From contig JAHLYR010000068.1 in assembly GCA_025128025.1 (NCBI GenBank), forward strand, positions 1 to 64,000: DNA of 64,000 nt, given 5' to 3'. The notes beneath the pieces are model-generated. The model made no database searches, was not told the origin of the DNA, and saw only the letters and a program-made list of their open reading frames with translations. Below, one piece after another: positions 15,575 through 22,715 of this stretch (position 1 is its first letter; the number at the start of each line of letters is the position of its first letter). This stretch comes from Synechococcus sp. CS-1330. GTDB lineage: Bacteria; Cyanobacteriota; Cyanobacteriia; PCC-6307; Cyanobiaceae. The translations under genes were made by a program, and so were the position numbers.

Positions 15575-16588
15575 ATGGGATTGTTGGAGTTGATGCCGCT
15601 GATTCAGGGCGTGGATAGTTCTGCTTTGACCAGGCCCCACGCCCTGCTGATGGCGGTTGTGCTGATGTTTTTCTATCTCGATGCCTTCGTGCTGGGGGCT
15701 CCGGGCGGGATGGCGTTGGCGCTGTTGTTGCTGGCGCTGGTGGTTCTGCTGGGCTTTTTGCGGCATGCGGGCCATGGCCCCCCTGGAGCGATCCAGACCG
15801 TGCCCGTGCTGCTGGCAGCTTTTGCTGCTCTGGTCGTGCTGGTGCTGAGCCGTGGAGCTCTTGTTCCTGTGGCACTGGCTGCTTCGCTGGTGGGTGTTGC
15901 CGGCGGGCTGGTCGAGGCCATCGGCCATTCCAGCCATCGTTGCCAGGCGGTGGCTGCTCCGGTGTACTGCGGCGCTTTTGCTGGGATGACCTCTGAGCTG
16001 GTGCTCGGCTATCCGGGCTGGGTGGTACTCGCAGGGGTGCTGGCTGGACTGGCGTTGTCGCTCCTGACGAACAGTTGGAGCGGTATCGGCGGCAAGCTTG
16101 GAACAATCGCCTTTCTGGGGGGGCTCGGCGCCACGGGGCTGGCCCTGGTCTCCGGTGCGAGCGGTGCCGGCGCCCCTCTACATGCATTTACCGGCGCAGA
16201 GCGCTGGCTGGTGTTGATCGCCTCCCTGCTCTCTCCGCTACTCACCCATAGGCTCAGCTACTACTGGGGCTTTGGGGTGGTGCTGGGCTCCGCTCTGCCC
16301 TCCCTGCTGGTGGCCCTGCTCCTGGCCCTGCTGCCCCCTTCTTTGGAGCTTGCGCCGGGGCCCTTGGCGGCTATGTGGCTGGGCGCCAGTTTCGTCGGCA
16401 TGACAGCTCCAGAGCGGCTCGCCCCGCGCCCGGTACCCCTACTGCTGGCGATGGGCCTGCTGTTCGCCCTGCTGAGCTTCAGCTTCGCTCCGCGCCTGGC
16501 GGGGATCGGCGGTGACCTCGGGGCAACGGCGGCGGTGTCGGTGTTTGCCGTGCTGGGAGCGCGGGTACTGGTGCTCGACCGTCGTTAG
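15575..16588 (+). CDS. Unknown polytopic membrane protein in the znu operon, with internal duplication
   Basis: Not recognised. From the ATG used the product is 337 residues with about ten hydrophobic helices. Two copies of a motif block are visible. Copy one runs from CGAFAGMTS (132-140) to GIGGKLGT (170-177). Copy two runs from LGASFVGMTAPE (269-280) to GIGGDLGAT (310-318). Repeated G-A-x-x-GMT and GIGGxLG elements suggest a pseudo-symmetric transporter or channel fold. A His/Cys patch GHSSHRC lies at 117-123. It is the first gene after the Zur-box, 26 bp before znuC. The start is uncertain: no Shine-Dalgarno precedes the ATG, which follows a C6A9 run; GTG at 15533 and ATG at 15506 or 15512 are in frame. 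A role in zinc uptake is inferred from context only. Confidence 0.75.
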   Translation: MGLLELMPLIQGVDSSALTRPHALLMAVVLMFFYLDAFVLGAPGGMALALLLLALVVLLGFLRHAGHGPPGAIQTVPVLLAAFAALVVLVLSRGALVPVALAASLVGVAGGLVEAIGHSSHRCQAVAAPVYCGAFAGMTSELVLGYPGWVVLAGVLAGLALSLLTNSWSGIGGKLGTIAFLGGLGATGLALVSGASGAGAPLHAFTGAERWLVLIASLLSPLLTHRLSYYWGFGVVLGSALPSLLVALLLALLPPSLELAPGPLAAMWLGASFVGMTAPERLAPRPVPLLLAMGLLFALLSFSFAPRLAGIGGDLGATAAVSVFAVLGARVLVLDRR

Positions 16589-16614
16589 GTTTGCGGTTGC
16601 CCTGATGGTGTTGT

Positions 16615-17310
16615 GTGTCGCTTGAGGTGAGTGAGCTGCGGGTGCGCCGCGGCGGCGAGCTGGCTCTCGACGGCTTGGCTTTTGCGCTCGAGCCCGGCAC
16701 GCTCACCGCCCTGGTGGGCCCCAACGGCGCCGGCAAAAGCACCCTGCTGCAGGCCATTGAGGGTCAGCTGCCGATCGAGAGCGGTTCGATCCGGCTCGAT
16801 GGGGTGCCCCTCACCTTGGCCCTGGCGCGACAGCAGTTGGCCCTGATGCCCCAGCGGGGGGAGATCGCCTGGCACTTCCCTATCAATGTGCGGGAGTTGG
16901 TTGCCCTGGGGCGGATGGCCGCCAAGCGTCCTGGCTGCTGCGATGTGGAAGCTGCCCTGCAGAGGGTTGGCCTGGCCGGGTTGGCGGGCCGGCGCCTGGA
17001 TCAGTTGTCTGGTGGCCAGCAGCAGCGAGCCCTGCTGGCCCGCACCCTGGTGCAGCCAGCCAGGCTGCTGCTGCTGGATGAGCCCTGCGCTGCCATCGAT
17101 CCCCCTTCACGCACCCAGCTGCTCAAGGTGATGGGCCAGCTGCGCGATGCCGGTCTCACCCTGCTGGTGAGCAGCCACGACTGGGGCCGCGACCTCGATG
17201 CCTACGACCGAGTGCTGGTGCTCGATCGCTCCCTGCTCGCCGACGGCAGCCCCCAGCAGGTGCGCCAGGCCCTCGGCGACCTGCGGGTAGGCAACCACTG
17301 CTGCGGTTGA
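16615..17310 (+). CDS. znuC: Zinc ABC transporter ATP-binding protein ZnuC
   Basis: ABC ATPase of 231 residues that energises zinc import through ZnuB. Walker A is GPNGAGKST (35-43), the Q-loop lies near MPQRGEIAWHFPINV, the signature is LSGGQQQRALLARTL and Walker B is LLLLDEPCAA; the H-loop is SSHDW. The MPQR-x-x-IAWHFP segment is typical of metal-type ZnuC/MntB ATPases. It starts with GTG. It is separated from its permease partner znuB by the antisense zur gene; its stop is just 10 bp from the zur stop. Confidence 0.92.
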   Translation: MSLEVSELRVRRGGELALDGLAFALEPGTLTALVGPNGAGKSTLLQAIEGQLPIESGSIRLDGVPLTLALARQQLALMPQRGEIAWHFPINVRELVALGRMAAKRPGCCDVEAALQRVGLAGLAGRRLDQLSGGQQQRALLARTLVQPARLLLLDEPCAAIDPPSRTQLLKVMGQLRDAGLTLLVSSHDWGRDLDAYDRVLVLDRSLLADGSPQQVRQALGDLRVGNHCCG

Positions 17311-17320
17311 TGGCCTGGCG

Positions 17321-17722
17321 CTAGCTGGCCTGGCGCTGTTGACAGCTTCCGCAGAGACCGAAAAATTCCAGGGTGTGAAACAGCAGCTGGAAGCCCGCGC
17401 TCTGGTCGCCGTCTAGGTGCACGTCGTGCATGGGGCAGTCATTAAGAACCACCGTGGCGCCGCAGTCGACACAGGTGAGGTGGTGCTCGTCCCGATCTGT
17501 GGGGGCGAACAGGGCCTCGCCGCTGGGCAGGTGGCGGCAACGGATCCAGCCCCGCTGCTGCAGCTGGCGCAGGTGGCGGTAAACCGTGGCCAGCCCCATG
17601 GGCTGGGAGCCTTGGCGCAGCAGGGCGTGCAGGTCCTGGCCGGAGAGTTCCCGGTCGGCTTGGCGCAACGCCGTAAGCAGCAGCTGCTGGCGGTCGCTTG
17701 ACGCGGCAACCTGGGAGGGCAT
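17321..17722 (-). CDS. zur: Fur-family zinc uptake regulator Zur
   Basis: Fur-family repressor of 133 residues. The winged helix lies at about 8-75 with the recognition region MGLATVYRHLRQL (42-54). The dimerisation domain carries the structural zinc ligands C84-x2-C87 and C124-x2-C127, and sensing residues are likely in DEHH (78-81) and the HDVH segment. Location within znu genes and near Zur-like boxes identifies it as Zur rather than Fur or PerR. The long upstream open frame (to 18085) is a shadow of znuB; the ATG used begins the family N-terminus. It is antisense between znuC and znuB, only 34 bp from the znuB start, an unusual layout that could give mutual interference of expression. Confidence 0.9.
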   Translation of the reverse strand: MPSQVAASSDRQQLLLTALRQADRELSGQDLHALLRQGSQPMGLATVYRHLRQLQQRGWIRCRHLPSGEALFAPTDRDEHHLTCVDCGATVVLNDCPMHDVHLDGDQSAGFQLLFHTLEFFGLCGSCQQRQAS

Positions 17723-17756
17723 GGTCAGAGTGGCTGGGGCGTAGTGCGCTGATCCT

Positions 17757-18569
17757 ATGGAGACTCTTTGGTGGCTGCTGCCCCTTGTGCTGGCGCTGGT
17801 GATCGGCGGCCTCTGCCCATTGGCCGGCACCTTGCTGCTGGTGCAGCGGCGCCTGTTCCTGGCCAATCTCGTGTCGCACGCGGTGTTGCCGGGGTTGGCG
17901 CTGGCGCTGGCCTTGCGGCTTGATCCTGGCCTCGGTGGGGTGATCAGCGGCCTGGCCGGTGCCCTGTTGGCGGAGCGGCTCAGCCGCGGTGATCGTTCTG
18001 GTGAAGGGGGCGATGAGGCGGTGCTCAACACCGTGCTGGCGGGCTTTCTCGGTTTAGGGGTGCTGTTGATCCCCCTGCTGCACATACGGGTAGATCTGGA
18101 GGCGGTGCTGTTTGGCGATCTGCTGGCCGCCGCTCCTGCCGACCTGCTGCGCAGCCTGCTGGCCCTGGTGGCGGTGCTGCTGCTGCTCGCCTGGCGCTAT
18201 CACCACTACGTGTATCTGGGGGTGGATCCCATCGGCGCCGCCAGTGCTGGTTTGCCGGTGCAGCGGCTGCGGCTGCTGCTCACCCTGGTGACGGCTTTCA
18301 CGGTGGTGAGCGCCATGACCGCCGTGGGGGTGGTGCTGGTGATTGCCTTGATGGGTGCTCCGGCCCTAGTGGCCTTGGCTGGAGCAGCCAGCCTGCGCCA
18401 GGCCCTGGGGCGCTCGGCCCTGGTGGGTATGGGGATCAGCGGTGGCGGCTTTCTGCTGGCGATTCAGCCAGCTGTGAACCTGCCGCCCGGCCCCTTGATC
18501 GGGGTGCTGTGCATGGGCCTGCTGCCCCTGGCCTCCCTGCAGCACCGGCGCCTTTCAGCCGGCGGGTAG
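17757..18569 (+). CDS. znuB: Zinc ABC transporter permease ZnuB
   Basis: ABC-3 family inner-membrane permease of 270 residues with about eight helices. The N-terminal CPLAGTLLLVQRRLFLANLVSHAVLPGLAL is the family hallmark (S-H-A-V-L-P-G), and the C-terminal part has the VGVVLVIALMGAPALVA segment followed by a coupling region. Together with ZnuA and ZnuC it completes the importer. No promoter is apparent in the 34 bp upstream, so it is probably read from the znu operon promoter through the zur gene on the opposite strand. Its 3' end overlaps the convergent neighbour by 15 bp. Confidence 0.92.
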   Translation: METLWWLLPLVLALVIGGLCPLAGTLLLVQRRLFLANLVSHAVLPGLALALALRLDPGLGGVISGLAGALLAERLSRGDRSGEGGDEAVLNTVLAGFLGLGVLLIPLLHIRVDLEAVLFGDLLAAAPADLLRSLLALVAVLLLLAWRYHHYVYLGVDPIGAASAGLPVQRLRLLLTLVTAFTVVSAMTAVGVVLVIALMGAPALVALAGAASLRQALGRSALVGMGISGGGFLLAIQPAVNLPPGPLIGVLCMGLLPLASLQHRRLSAGG

Positions 18570-19874
18570 CCACAGGGCCAGGCGCACCGGCTTGGTCAGG
18601 GGTTGCAGGTTCAAGCTGCTGCCATCCACCAGCACCGGCTTGGCGTGGCTGCCTGAGCGCAGGGTGAGCAGCAGCAGCTGGCCGGTGGGATCAAACAACA
18701 TCGGCGCTCCCGGCTCCACCTCCCAGCCCTTCAAGGAGCGTTGCTTGAGCAGTTGGCCGCGGCGATCGAGGGCCAGCATCAGGGGCTGGGATCCCTGCGA
18801 CCAGTTGCTCACCACCAGCCAGACCCGATCCCCACCCCGGTCGCAGGCGCTGGCCAGGACGGCTTCGCTGCCGATCCAAAGCTGCCGCGGCGGTTGGCCC
18901 GGCTCCACCAGCTCTAGGGAGCGCCGGTAGTCGGGCCAGTGACGCACCAGCAGGGCGCGGCCGCTCACGGGGCAGAAACTGCTGAGCTCCCGGCTGCCGG
19001 GCAGCAGCTGGCGCCGGTGGGGCTGGCCCGGCAGGTTGTGCAGGGTGAGGCCTTCCAGTTCAGGCACCACCACCCCGCCTCCCTCGGGGAGCAGTTGCAT
19101 GGGGCCAGAAGCAGAGTGGGGCAGGGGCCATTGGCGCCCCCGGGCGGTACGCACGCTGGTGCTCCCCGGATTCAGGGCGGTGGTGGACGATTGGACCAGC
19201 AGGTCGCCGCGTCGGTTGCTGCTCAGGTGGGCAAACAGCAGCGCTGCGTCGTCTAGGGGTTGAAGCCCACCCGCCACGGGTTCGGAGAGGCGCCGCGGTT
19301 CGCGCACCAGGTTGTGTTGCTGCAGCGGCAGCAGCCAGAGACGGTGGCTGCCCATGCCATCACCACTGAGCACGGCCACACCGGCACCGTTGCCGAGGGG
19401 CTGCACTTGGGCCAGCTGCGGCCACACCGGGGTCATCGCCTGCCAGCTGCCATCGCGCCGTTGCAGCTGCAGCTGTTCGCCGCCGGCCACGGGCACCACC
19501 GCCAGCAAGCGCGGCCGGGGGTCCCAGAGCCACTGCTGGCGGCCCAGCGGCAGGTTGCGGCGGTCGACCCCTGCCAGCAGCAACCGCAATGGTCCGGGGA
19601 TGGTTTGGCCGGGAAGCAGCAGCAGGCGCAGGGGGTTGCTTTCCCCCAGCCACGTCCAAGCCAGCTGGGGTTGCAGGCTGCTGGAGCCCACCAGGCTGGA
19701 TCTGCGCATCGGTCGGCTGAAGCGCAGGTCCAGGGCCGCTGGACCGGAGCTGGCGCGGCTGGATTTCAGCTCCAGTAGCCGTGGTGGGCGCCGTAGCAGT
19801 AGTTGTTGCTGCAGTAAGGCCAGGGCGAGTCCAGCCGCTAGCACCAACGTGATCCGTTGCCCCGTGGCCGTCAT
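18555..19874 (-). CDS. Hypothetical membrane-anchored protein, probable beta-propeller
   Basis: Not recognised. The 439-residue product has an N-terminal transmembrane or signal anchor (ITLVLAAGLALALLQQQLLL, 8-27). A region that may be Ig-like follows (LDLRFSRPMRRSS, resembling a bacterial-Ig 5 type start). Then come repeated 40-50 residue blocks of beta strands with W/L-rich cores, which suggests a propeller fold in the periplasm. It is the last gene of the minus-strand unit with the TIGR03943 gene, whose stop it overlaps by 4 bp. That coupling ties it to the putative permease system. Function unknown. Confidence 0.65.
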   Translation of the reverse strand: MTATGQRITLVLAAGLALALLQQQLLLRRPPRLLELKSSRASSGPAALDLRFSRPMRRSSLVGSSSLQPQLAWTWLGESNPLRLLLLPGQTIPGPLRLLLAGVDRRNLPLGRQQWLWDPRPRLLAVVPVAGGEQLQLQRRDGSWQAMTPVWPQLAQVQPLGNGAGVAVLSGDGMGSHRLWLLPLQQHNLVREPRRLSEPVAGGLQPLDDAALLFAHLSSNRRGDLLVQSSTTALNPGSTSVRTARGRQWPLPHSASGPMQLLPEGGGVVVPELEGLTLHNLPGQPHRRQLLPGSRELSSFCPVSGRALLVRHWPDYRRSLELVEPGQPPRQLWIGSEAVLASACDRGGDRVWLVVSNWSQGSQPLMLALDRRGQLLKQRSLKGWEVEPGAPMLFDPTGQLLLLTLRSGSHAKPVLVDGSSLNLQPLTKPVRLALWLPAG

Positions 19875-20533
19875 GGTTCCAGGGGCCGCTTGGGCCGGGC
19901 AATCGCGCTGATTCGCTGCGCTACCACCACGCTGCGGCTCTGGCCGTTGCGTTCCTCAATAGCCATGGTGCCCTCCACCGCAAGCCATTGATCCGCCCGG
20001 GGCGGCCGGCCGGCCGGCCAGCGCACAGGTAGGCCCACCGGGGTGGCATCGGCGAGGCAACAGCGCACCAGCAGCCTGGCCAGCTGGGGGGGCTCACCCG
20101 GCTGGGGCAAGACAAAGCCGCTGATCCGCACGGGATCACCCGCGTAGAGGCTGGGGTCGGGTTGGCTGCGCAGCAAGCGCACCCAATCGGTGAGGCTGCG
20201 CTGGGCTGGCGGCAGTACGAAGCTCAGCTCAGTTTCATCGCCCAGCTCGGCAGGCCGGTTGGCGGCCAGGGTGCTGAAGGAGGGGTTGGGGGGAATGGCC
20301 AACACCAGCAAAGCCACTGCGGCACTCAGCCACCAGATTTTCGGGATGGCTTGGCGTCGCGATGGGGCTGGGCTTTCCTGACCCCTGAGCAGCAGGCCAG
20401 CCAGCAGCAGCAAGGCCACACCGCTCAGCGCCACCAGGGGGTGGAAAACGCTGCTGAGCAAGAGATCCAGTCTGCCGCTGAGGCTGCTTTGCAGCAGCAC
20501 GGCTCCCCACAGTCCCAGGGCGAAGGCGCGCAT
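19871..20533 (-). CDS. TIGR03943-family putative permease subunit (YcgQ/DUF1980-like)
   Basis: Protein of 220 residues with two or three N-terminal membrane helices (MRAFALGLWGAVLLQSSLSG to LLLLAGLLLRG, plus one near 75-95) and a C-terminal soluble OB-like domain (VRISGFVLPQPGEPPQLARL with RCCLADATPVGLPV). This is the recognisable pattern of the TIGR03943 family, which is always next to a DUF318 permease. The start used gives an ATGA overlap with the permease stop; an upstream ATG would add eight residues. The Cys pair in the soluble domain could bind metal. In firmicutes homologous pairs are reported under zinc control (established knowledge as I recall it); here the zinc link is inference from the neighbouring znu locus. 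Confidence 0.8.
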   Translation of the reverse strand: MRAFALGLWGAVLLQSSLSGRLDLLLSSVFHPLVALSGVALLLLAGLLLRGQESPAPSRRQAIPKIWWLSAAVALLVLAIPPNPSFSTLAANRPAELGDETELSFVLPPAQRSLTDWVRLLRSQPDPSLYAGDPVRISGFVLPQPGEPPQLARLLVRCCLADATPVGLPVRWPAGRPPRADQWLAVEGTMAIEERNGQSRSVVVAQRISAIARPKRPLEP

Positions 20534-21495
20534 CACAGCCGCAGCAAATTGACCCATTGCCCCAGCACCAGCACGGCCACCGCTGCGGCGGCACTGGTGA
20601 GGGCGATGGCCTTGGGCTTAAACAGCACCCGGAACAGTCCCAACAGTTTCAGGTCGACCACCGGGCCCAGCACCAGAAAGGCCAGCAGCGCTCCCGGGGT
20701 GACCTGGGCAGCGAAGCCCAGGGCGAGGAAGGCATCGACGCTGGAGCAAACCGAAACCACGACCGCCAGCAGCATCAGGCTCAGTACAGAGATGGTTGGT
20801 GCTCCCCCCACCGCCAGCAGCCAGCTGCGCGGCAGCAAGGTTTGCACCGTGGCGGCGATCGCACAACCCAGCACCAGCAGGGCGGCCAGATCGAGAAATT
20901 CGCGGCTGCCGTGCTGGAGCACCTCCTGCAAGGGCGGCCGCGCCACCTTGACGGGCTGCACCTTGGCGCCGATGGCACCGACAAGCCCGCTGCGACGCTC
21001 CAGCAGCCCCACCTGGGTCAAGGGCTGGCTCAGCCGCCGTTCTTCGAGCAGCACTGGATCAAGTAATTCGGCCTCGGGCAGCAGGCGCAGCACCGTGGCC
21101 AGCAGCACCGCCAGCAGCAGGGCTGCTCCGGGGCGGGCTGCCAGCAGCCAGGGCTGGTTGGGGAAGGCGGCCCAGGTGCTGGCCAGCACAATTGGATTCA
21201 GCACCGGCGCGGCAAATAAAAAGCCCAGGGCCGTGCCAACCGGGGCACCACCGGCCAGCAGCCGCCGCGCCACCGGCACGTTGCCGCATTCACAAGCGGG
21301 CAGGGCAAAGCCAAGGGCGGCACCGGTGAGGGGCCCGAGCAGGGGGTGGGCGGGCAACTGCCGCAGCCAGGCACCTCCAGGCGCCAGCCAGCGGGCCAGG
21401 CTGGCGATACCAACGCCAATCAGCAGAAACGGCAGGGCTTCGAGCAGCAAACCCTGAAAAATCGCCCAGGCGGTGGCCAGCTGTGCCAAGAGCAA
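20533..21495 (-). CDS. DUF318/UPF0718-type permease (YcgR/ArsP-like)
   Basis: Inner-membrane permease of 320 residues with about eight to ten helices in two halves. The family motif with conserved Cys is seen as LPACECGNVPVARRLLAGG (about 94-112), and its second-half counterpart is VVVSVCSSVDAFLALGFA. Members include ArsP organoarsenic exporters and YcgR. It forms a translationally coupled pair with the TIGR03943 protein. Upstream on the same strand, 30 bp away, are the DUF3721 genes. Transport of a metal or metalloid is likely; the direction and the ion are unknown. Confidence 0.85.
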   Translation of the reverse strand: MLLAQLATAWAIFQGLLLEALPFLLIGVGIASLARWLAPGGAWLRQLPAHPLLGPLTGAALGFALPACECGNVPVARRLLAGGAPVGTALGFLFAAPVLNPIVLASTWAAFPNQPWLLAARPGAALLLAVLLATVLRLLPEAELLDPVLLEERRLSQPLTQVGLLERRSGLVGAIGAKVQPVKVARPPLQEVLQHGSREFLDLAALLVLGCAIAATVQTLLPRSWLLAVGGAPTISVLSLMLLAVVVSVCSSVDAFLALGFAAQVTPGALLAFLVLGPVVDLKLLGLFRVLFKPKAIALTSAAAAVAVLVLGQWVNLLRL

Positions 21496-21525
21496 CCCGC
21501 AGGGATGGACATCATGGATGCTGAT

Positions 21526-21951
21526 TCAGGGTCTTTGGCTTTGCGCGGCTGGGGGTGGCTCGAGCTCGGGATGGGTGGCGCAGGGCATCCACAGCGAACC
21601 CATCGCATGGACGCCGTTGCAGCCCAGCTGTTTGGCTTTGATCAGGGCTTCCTGCTTGCTTGGGTAGGCGTAGAGGTTTGGGGTATGGGTCCCGGTGGCC
21701 GCTTGGTGGTGCTGGTGGGGGGAGCTAGCTCCGGCATTCCAGATACCCATCACGTTGACGCCAGCCACCACAATGCCCATGCCCACCACGCAGATATTGA
21801 TCACCCCCATGCCCACGGCACCGAGGCTCAGCACGCCCATCGGCACCACCCCAATGCTCACGACCCCCATTGGCACGATGCCGATCGAGATGATGCCTAG
21901 GGGGGCGATGCCGATTGCCAGCAGCTTGGGTTTGTCGCCGCACTTGGTCAT
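21526..21951 (-). CDS. Decapeptide-repeat membrane protein with C-terminal DUF3721 domain
   Basis: The 141-residue product has three parts. After a short MTKCGDKPKL head come six tandem ten-residue units (residues 13-72) of the pattern (I/L)G(I/V)xP(L/M)G(V/I)xS, a hydrophobic Gly-rich array likely to lie in or on the membrane. A His-rich linker (HQHH) follows. The C-terminal DUF3721 domain has YPSKQEALIKAKQLGC and the candidate metal motif C-x3-H-x-MG-x3-MPC-x2-H. The start overlaps the stop of the upstream DUF3721 gene (TAATG), so the two are translationally coupled. Function is not known; metal binding is inferred from the Cys/His/Met spacing and the neighbouring permease genes. Confidence 0.72.
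   Translation of the reverse strand: MTKCGDKPKLLAIGIAPLGIISIGIVPMGVVSIGVVPMGVLSLGAVGMGVINICVVGMGIVVAGVNVMGIWNAGASSPHQHHQAATGTHTPNLYAYPSKQEALIKAKQLGCNGVHAMGSLWMPCATHPELEPPPAAQSQRP
21736..21915 (-). repeat. Six tandem 30-bp units encoding hydrophobic decapeptides
   Basis: The coding sequence repeats with a 30-bp period. The encoded units read IGIAPLGIIS, IGIVPMGVVS, IGVVPMGVLS, LGAVGMGVIN, ICVVGMGIVV and AGVNVMGIWN. The first three are nearly identical and later ones drift, suggesting old tandem duplication followed by divergence at the C-terminal side. Confidence 0.8.
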
Positions 21952-22196
21952 TAGTGGGCCGGCGTATGGCTGCCATGGCCGTCGCCATGTTGGGCGCAGG
22001 GCATCCATTTATCGCCCATCTGGTGCGCTCCGGTGCAGTGGAAGTGCTTGGCGGCTTTTTCGGCCGCGGCCTTGCTGGGATATAGCGCCTGAACCGCACC
22101 TCCACCTGGGCTGGTCTGAGCCAGGGCGGCAGCGGGCAGCATCAGGGCAGTAGTCAGTAGTTGGAGCAAGCGGCCCATCGGGCAGTGGCGGTTCAT
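21951..22196 (-). CDS. Secreted DUF3721-domain protein
   Basis: Small exported protein of 81 residues with a signal peptide (LLQLLTTALMLPAAALAQ, ending about residue 27) and one DUF3721 domain: ALYPSKAAAEKAAKHFHC followed by TGAHQMGDKWMPCAQH. The conserved C-x3-H-x-MG-x3-MPC-x2-H pattern and a His-rich tail (GDGHGSHTPAH) suggest periplasmic metal binding, which is inference. It heads the minus-strand unit and is coupled to the second DUF3721 gene. No Zur-like box was found in the short region before it. Confidence 0.75.
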   Translation of the reverse strand: MNRHCPMGRLLQLLTTALMLPAAALAQTSPGGGAVQALYPSKAAAEKAAKHFHCTGAHQMGDKWMPCAQHGDGHGSHTPAH

Positions 22197-22250
22197 TGAG
22201 GCGCAAGTTAGGAGCCTCGCGCCCCTGGCCCAGTCATTGCTGGCTTGATG

Positions 22251-22715
22251 TCAGGGTTTGAACCACCCGGGCAGGGCTTCAAAACAGGCGGCATTTTTCT
22301 CATTTTCCCTCGCCTCCACTTTCCAGCAGCAGCTGCGGCCGCTGTCGCGGCCGTGCAGCAGTTCGTTGGCCCAGCCCCAAACCAGCTCAGCGCTGGCCTC
22401 CATGCCCACATTGGCCATCACCCGCAGGTCGAGGGCGCCCTGGTCGTGCAGCTGGCGCCAGGTGGAGAGGAGGGGGTCATCGGCATTGGCCAGAAAGGTG
22501 TGGTCGAATTGATCTGCCAGCCGGGCTTCGAGCTGTTTCAGGCTGGAAAAATCCACCACAAAGCCACAGTCGTCGAGTTCATTGGCCCGAAACCAGAAGT
22601 TAAAACTGCGGCTGTAGCCATGCACGAAGCGGCAGTGGCCCTGGTGGCGCCATTGGCGGTGGCAACAGGGATAACCGCTGAAGGTTTTACTGCAGCTGTA
22701 GGCCGGAGTGGGCAT
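22251..22715 (-). CDS. 6-pyruvoyl-tetrahydropterin synthase / QueD-family protein
   Basis: The 154-residue product resembles the PTPS fold of 6-carboxytetrahydropterin synthases. The substrate/zinc motif is seen as [21 protein letters not shown] (about 27-47), followed by [22 protein letters not shown] and then LEATL-like helices with [18 protein letters not shown]. Zinc ligands would be His in GHCRFVHGY. It probably acts in queuosine or pterin synthesis. The overlapping plus-strand frame is a shadow. The gene diverges from hisIE; the two start regions overlap or nearly so, leaving essentially no intergenic promoter space outside coding sequence. Confidence 0.82.
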   Translation of the reverse strand: MPTPAYSCSKTFSGYPCCHRQWRHQGHCRFVHGYSRSFNFWFRANELDDCGFVVDFSSLKQLEARLADQFDHTFLANADDPLLSTWRQLHDQGALDLRVMANVGMEASAELVWGWANELLHGRDSGRSCCWKVEARENEKNAACFEALPGWFKP

